Assembly: GCA_935421135.1 (NCBI GenBank)
Contig: OW285194.1
Location: 14,221,376 to 14,285,375 of the forward strand
DNA: 64,000 nucleotides
Reading direction: 5' to 3'
Origin: Bugulina stolonifera
Taxonomy: Eukaryota; Bryozoa; Gymnolaemata; Cheilostomatida; Bugulidae
The position numbers and the translations under genes are program-made. Each line of letters starts with the position of its first letter. The first letter of the stretch is position 1. The notes under the pieces are model-generated. The model ran no database searches. It was not told the DNA's origin and saw nothing but the letters and a program-made list of their open reading frames with translations. Below are positions 56,901-64,000 of this stretch, piece by piece.

Positions 56901-58914
56901 ACAGTATATTGCCTGCTCTGATCTCCCACAGATAGTACAGTCTCCCAAGCTCAAGAGTAGTGTCTTACCTCCAGAAATGACACGACCTTCACCTTATCCT
57001 GTAGCCCTCTTTCAAGGCCAGTACTCTGAGTACTACAAAACGTAAGTATTTGTACTCGTGCGAGTATTGTGTGTATTTATTTTAATTAGCTTTAGTATAC
57101 CGTCTGCTACGGCTACTGTCGGGCAAGATACAAGCTTAGTAGAAGTTTTATATCAATGTCTCATATATATGTACTTGAAATATCAAATTTCTTTTTATAA
57201 ACTTGTATCATGCTGGTCATGTTGGTCATGTGCATATATAATCTAATAGTGTACCACCTTCTTCAGTAGCGAATTGCTGACACCGTCTGCTTAACTTGGT
57301 TACTCGTTTCTAGTTATACTCAGGACGAACTCAACTATCTACCAGTAAAGACTGCCTTGTATGACCCTCCAATCAGGATTGCTAATCCATACATGCCTCT
57401 GCCACCAGAGAGCGCTGTTGAAGTCCCCCAACAGGTATCTAGATAGTATATTAAATGACACCATGTTAAGCTGTTTCTCGCTATGACCTGTGTTATGTAG
57501 ATATGCACGCACTATAAGTCCACCCACCCAATCCAATCTTGTCTCTACCACAGATATTTATGTTGTGCGATAAATTAAAATTTATTTACTAGATATATAG
57601 CTGTTGTATGCTGTCCATCTAACACATGATTCTATTGAAGCACTGTGGAAGGGAGGAGAAGGTTGGATTATCTGTCGGCTAGAATTGTGCGAGCTACTCA
57701 GGCCCTTGTTCTGATGACAGAATGTGTTTGTTGCTGTAAACATTAATCTATATAATTTTGTAAATTAACAGGTGGTTGAAGGTGTCCCATTCCTACCCAC
57801 TACAGTACAAGATGATACAGCGGCAGGTGCTATAACTTTAGCACCTGCTCGGAGACATGTTACTAAACTACTAGAGGCTGTATGTGTTCTCTGTGGTCGA
57901 GAGGAAAATAGGTCGGGTGCTTCTGAGAAGTGTATCAAGTGCAATCAGTGTAAACGAGAAAGTAAGTGGAACATACTGTAGTCAATTTAGTTATACTTTT
58001 ATGGAATAGCTGTTTCGATTTGGTGATGTGTTGTGTTGATATACTGTTGTGTTGATATACTGTTGGCGATATACTGTTGGCGATATACTGTTGGCGATGT
58101 ACTGTTGGTGATATACTACTGGGCTGAGACGCTGTTTGACACCAAGAGACAGAATAAATCTTCATGTCAGTGTCCCTACCGATCTGTTGAACAACCATAT
58201 TGGAAATTCTCCTAATTTACATTATTAGCTGTTATTTACTATCTCATACAAGATGTTGGACTATATTGCTCTCAATATATGCATGCATTATGTTTTCAGC
58301 ATCATAGTTTTATCCTACAATGCATTTCATTTATCTGTCTCCATCTGCATGCTAACTATATAGAAAGTTACAATTGTGTTAGTGGAGTTGTCTTCTCATG
58401 AGTTGGCTAATGTAGCAGGAGTAGACTATTCACACTATTCAGTAGTAATGATTGTACTTTTTAGCCCACCCTAGCTGTTCTGACTTGACAGATGAGATGT
58501 TAGCTAGGGTTGTTACATATAGCTGGATGTGTATGGAGTGTAAGGTGTGTGTGAGGTGCTCTGACCCTGGAAATGAGGTATGTATTGCCTCCCTCTACCA
58601 CCTACCATTCCTTCCTTTATCAAACTTAATAACATTGTACAGCTAGTTATGGGAGTGTAATAGCCCAGTTGACTGTATTTTATTGTTTGTATTTCATTTT
58701 TAACGCTGAGCTTTTGATATTGAAGGTGGTAGTGTGTATGTTCAATGTCTGCATATTCCAACAAATTACAAGTGTATATTATGTTCCACTATTGTAGGAC
58801 AAGATGATTGTGTGTGATAAGTGTGACAGAGGATACCATACTTTTTGTGTTGGCCTCAAGTCTATCCCTGAAGAGAGCATATGGGCGTGTCCAGAATGTA
58901 ATGTGTCAGGCTGA
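53955..58914 (+). CDS. PHF10: PHF10 (BAF45a-like) chromatin-remodelling subunit, 11 exons
   Basis: Exons 53955-54039, 54422-54932, 55336-55472, 55577-55660, 55754-55821, 56390-56611, 56932-57041, 57314-57434, 57772-57961, 58465-58577, 58798-58914 encode 585 aa (human 498). PHF10 is the PHD subunit that defines PBAF-type SWI/SNF complexes. Residues 1-198 are acidic, Ser/Thr-rich and probably disordered. The SAY domain follows (~205-425): [111 protein letters not shown]. Tandem PHD fingers end the protein (~488-582): CVLCGRE...THPSCSDL...WMCMECKVC and [35 protein letters not shown]. The SAY domain separates it from DPF1-3. All junctions are in phase; the exon 5 donor (GAG|GTCGGT) is weak. Confidence 0.95.
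58030..58112. repeat. 17-19 bp tandem repeat in PHF10 intron 9
   Basis: Five to six copies of a unit like GATATACTGTTGGC, earlier copies reading GTTGATATACTGTTGT. Confidence 0.85.
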
Positions 58915-60908
58915 CTTACAATAGCAAAGTGTAATATGGATGGTTAGCTTTTTGTCAGTGCTGTGAAGAGTATTTATTAGGCTGAACAGCGGAACTAACT
59001 TGTTTACCCATTCAAACAATGAGGATAGGACTGGGTGTATTTTTCCCATACAGTGTATAATTTTGTTATTTGTAAATTTGTAAATAAGATGTAATAAGGC
59101 ATTATTATTATTTCATCTTGCATTGCAGCAAGTCAGTATGGTATTGTTTTGTGATGGTTTGATTTAACAGTACTGCTGTATCCACCTTCATCAATGAGTC
59201 TTTTGTTCTGTTCATTCTCCCTAGTTGAAATGATGTTTAATTGTACTTGAAGGCAGCCATGTGTATATACACAATGTATACATAGAATCATAATATGTAA
59301 CCATGTAGCCTATCTGCATATGTATGTTGTAAGCAAGTAGTATAGATAATTTACTAGTGCAATTTCTACCTGATGCATTTTTCTTATCATTTTTTTTTCT
59401 CCAGAATGATATTCTGCCAGTGATTGAATACCATCCAAGCCAGTATACTAAGTAAATGGATGTGTTTTATGAATATGTATATATAATACAGGTATTCATT
59501 CCTAGTAGACACATCTCTTCCTAAAAGCACACATTGGTTGTCCCAGTGTTGTCTTTTATCACACAGTTAGCTGCATTGGTGCACCCATAGAGTTATCTAC
59601 CCCCTAGCTAACTCTATGTCAATATGGGCTGCCCAGACTACTAAAAAGTAAAATTCAAACAAATGTGTTGGATAACAGGCCACTTACACTGGCCATAAAA
59701 TTGTGATAAACGTACTCAAAATCTAATTTTGAGAGTTGAAACCAACAAATATTTGTTATTTCTGGGAAGGCAATAATGCCCAGGCACCCTACTGGTTGTG
59801 TACACGCAAAACAATTCGATGCTGAGATTTATCTCCTCAATGATCAACAAGTATTCGGTGTACCTTATGACACCGTAAATAAATCGGTGGATGCCGTCTA
59901 TAAAATCAATAAATGTCCGACATACACCATTAGTAGAAGTTGGCAATTGCCTAGGTTTCACCAAATATTAACCCGTATCCTTTTTAAATTAAGATGCAGA
60001 ATTTCTTGCACACATCCACTACCAAATTCCAGGACTGCAAGGCTTTAGCACTAAGCTGAGAGTAAATTTACAAACTTCCTAACAGACAGTCAAAAAGGTG
60101 TCACAACCACTTTGATAAATATTAATTAATGATCGACTAGTTATATAGTTAGGCTTACTAATAAGCATACTGCAGGCTATTTTTATAATGACTATTTAAA
60201 AATAAAATTGTGGCTTTGTGGCGTCAGTAACCGCCAGCAATCATTTTGCTCATAGGTCAAATGTTTATTTAATAAATAAAAATATTCAAATTTTAATTTA
60301 ATTTAAATTCAATTGAAAGTAAAAAATCATTTTTATATAAAATGTTTAATAAAATATTAATAAAAATATTCAAATTCTAATTTAATTTAAATTCAATTGG
60401 AAGTGAAAAATCACTTGTATATTTGATTTCAATTGAAACCCCTTAGTCTGAACATTATTAATCCAATGATTCAATGTGTGCCGAGTGATTTGAGCTTATT
60501 TTTTAACTTTATTCACGTAAACCTGTTATGTTAGACTGTTATCGATATGGATTTAAGCATAGGCTTACATAAATTAGCATAAAGCTAAAGCAAATGTACT
60601 GCCCCAGGCATGGGATGTTCTTTTTCCTGTAGCGTCTAATATCTGTGTTGCAACTGACAATCTCGTCTATAATTAATTTTGTTTGGTCAAGGACAATGCA
60701 AGATATTTTGAGGTTTATATGAGAAGCTAGTATCAAAATTATTTATTCTTGGTTTCATTATATTTCAGGTTTATTCCAACACATTGATGAAGATGGCCAT
60801 ACTACTTACGTGTAATAAATGTTTGATGTAAGATTTCAACCTAGCTACCATTTTATACGACATTAAACTATATAGCTAATAAGGATTGTGCAACCTATTT
60901 CATCCGAG
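58915..60908. other. Intergenic between PHF10 and B56
   Basis: Contains a short imperfect palindrome at 59587-59619 (CATAGAGTTA ... TAACTCTATG) and an 84-bp direct repeat at 60278-60418. A plus-strand frame at 59776-60048 has no domain I can support. The B56 promoter should lie at its right end. Confidence 0.5.
60278..60418. repeat. 84-bp AT-rich tandem duplication
   Basis: Two copies of a unit beginning AAAAATATTCAAATT, at 60278 and 60362, differing at a few bases. Confidence 0.85.

Positions 60909-64000
<3,092 letters not shown>

Noticed and set aside
59776..60048. Plus-strand frame with a short stretch (KQFDAEIYLLN) recalling elongation factors
   Set aside because: The similarity covers only about ten residues and does not continue; no splice context supports a gene.

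Overview
This window is nuclear DNA of an animal: AT-rich, with intron-split genes, GT-AG introns, minisatellites and many transposon remnants. The gene set (nidogen with a full basement-membrane architecture, a SAY-domain PHF10, PP2A B56, PCMT1, PEX10, ANP32, NUDT22, STK19) is metazoan. I cannot name the species; a marine invertebrate, possibly a non-bilaterian, is a guess from gene density (about ten genes in 64 kb) and base composition.

Layout. 1-3250: no intact gene; a decayed non-LTR reverse transcriptase lies at about 1959-2587. 3251-4168 (+): single-exon PEX10. 5233-13070 (-): ANP32 in seven exons; its fifth intron holds a 2.03-kb transposon with TIRs and TA flanks. 14219-19478: hAT-like ends enclosing an LTR retroelement with gag and pol, a single LTR-like block, and a pol tail on the wrong side of that block. 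19599-21968 (+): NUDT22, five coding exons. 24319-26199 (+): STK19, four exons. 27255-29150 (-): PCMT1, seven exons, tail to tail with STK19. 30323-35785: a 5.5-kb DNA transposon with other elements nested inside. 37447-53409 (-): nidogen, 23 exons, with an intronless C18orf21/RMP24-type gene and a hAT MITE in intron 9. 53955-58914 (+): PHF10 in 11 exons, head to head with nidogen across 545 bp. 60909 to the window end (+): the first six coding exons of PPP2R5 (B56).

The exon models were derived by hand. Each junction was checked for GT/AG, for codon phase and for continuity with the remembered vertebrate family. Every multi-exon model closes in frame from ATG to stop, except B56, which runs off the window.

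The genes are housekeeping or structural and do not form an operon-like system. The most unusual features are structural. Tandem repeats have copied a 5' splice site in two genes (nidogen exon 16, five copies; NUDT22 exon 1, two copies). PCMT1 has a 48-nt intron that stays open if retained. A complete gene is nested in a nidogen intron. The retroelement has an order expected of a circularly permuted insertion. A 47-bp minisatellite in the B56 intron carries repeated perfect antisense splice-donor (U1-complementary) sites.
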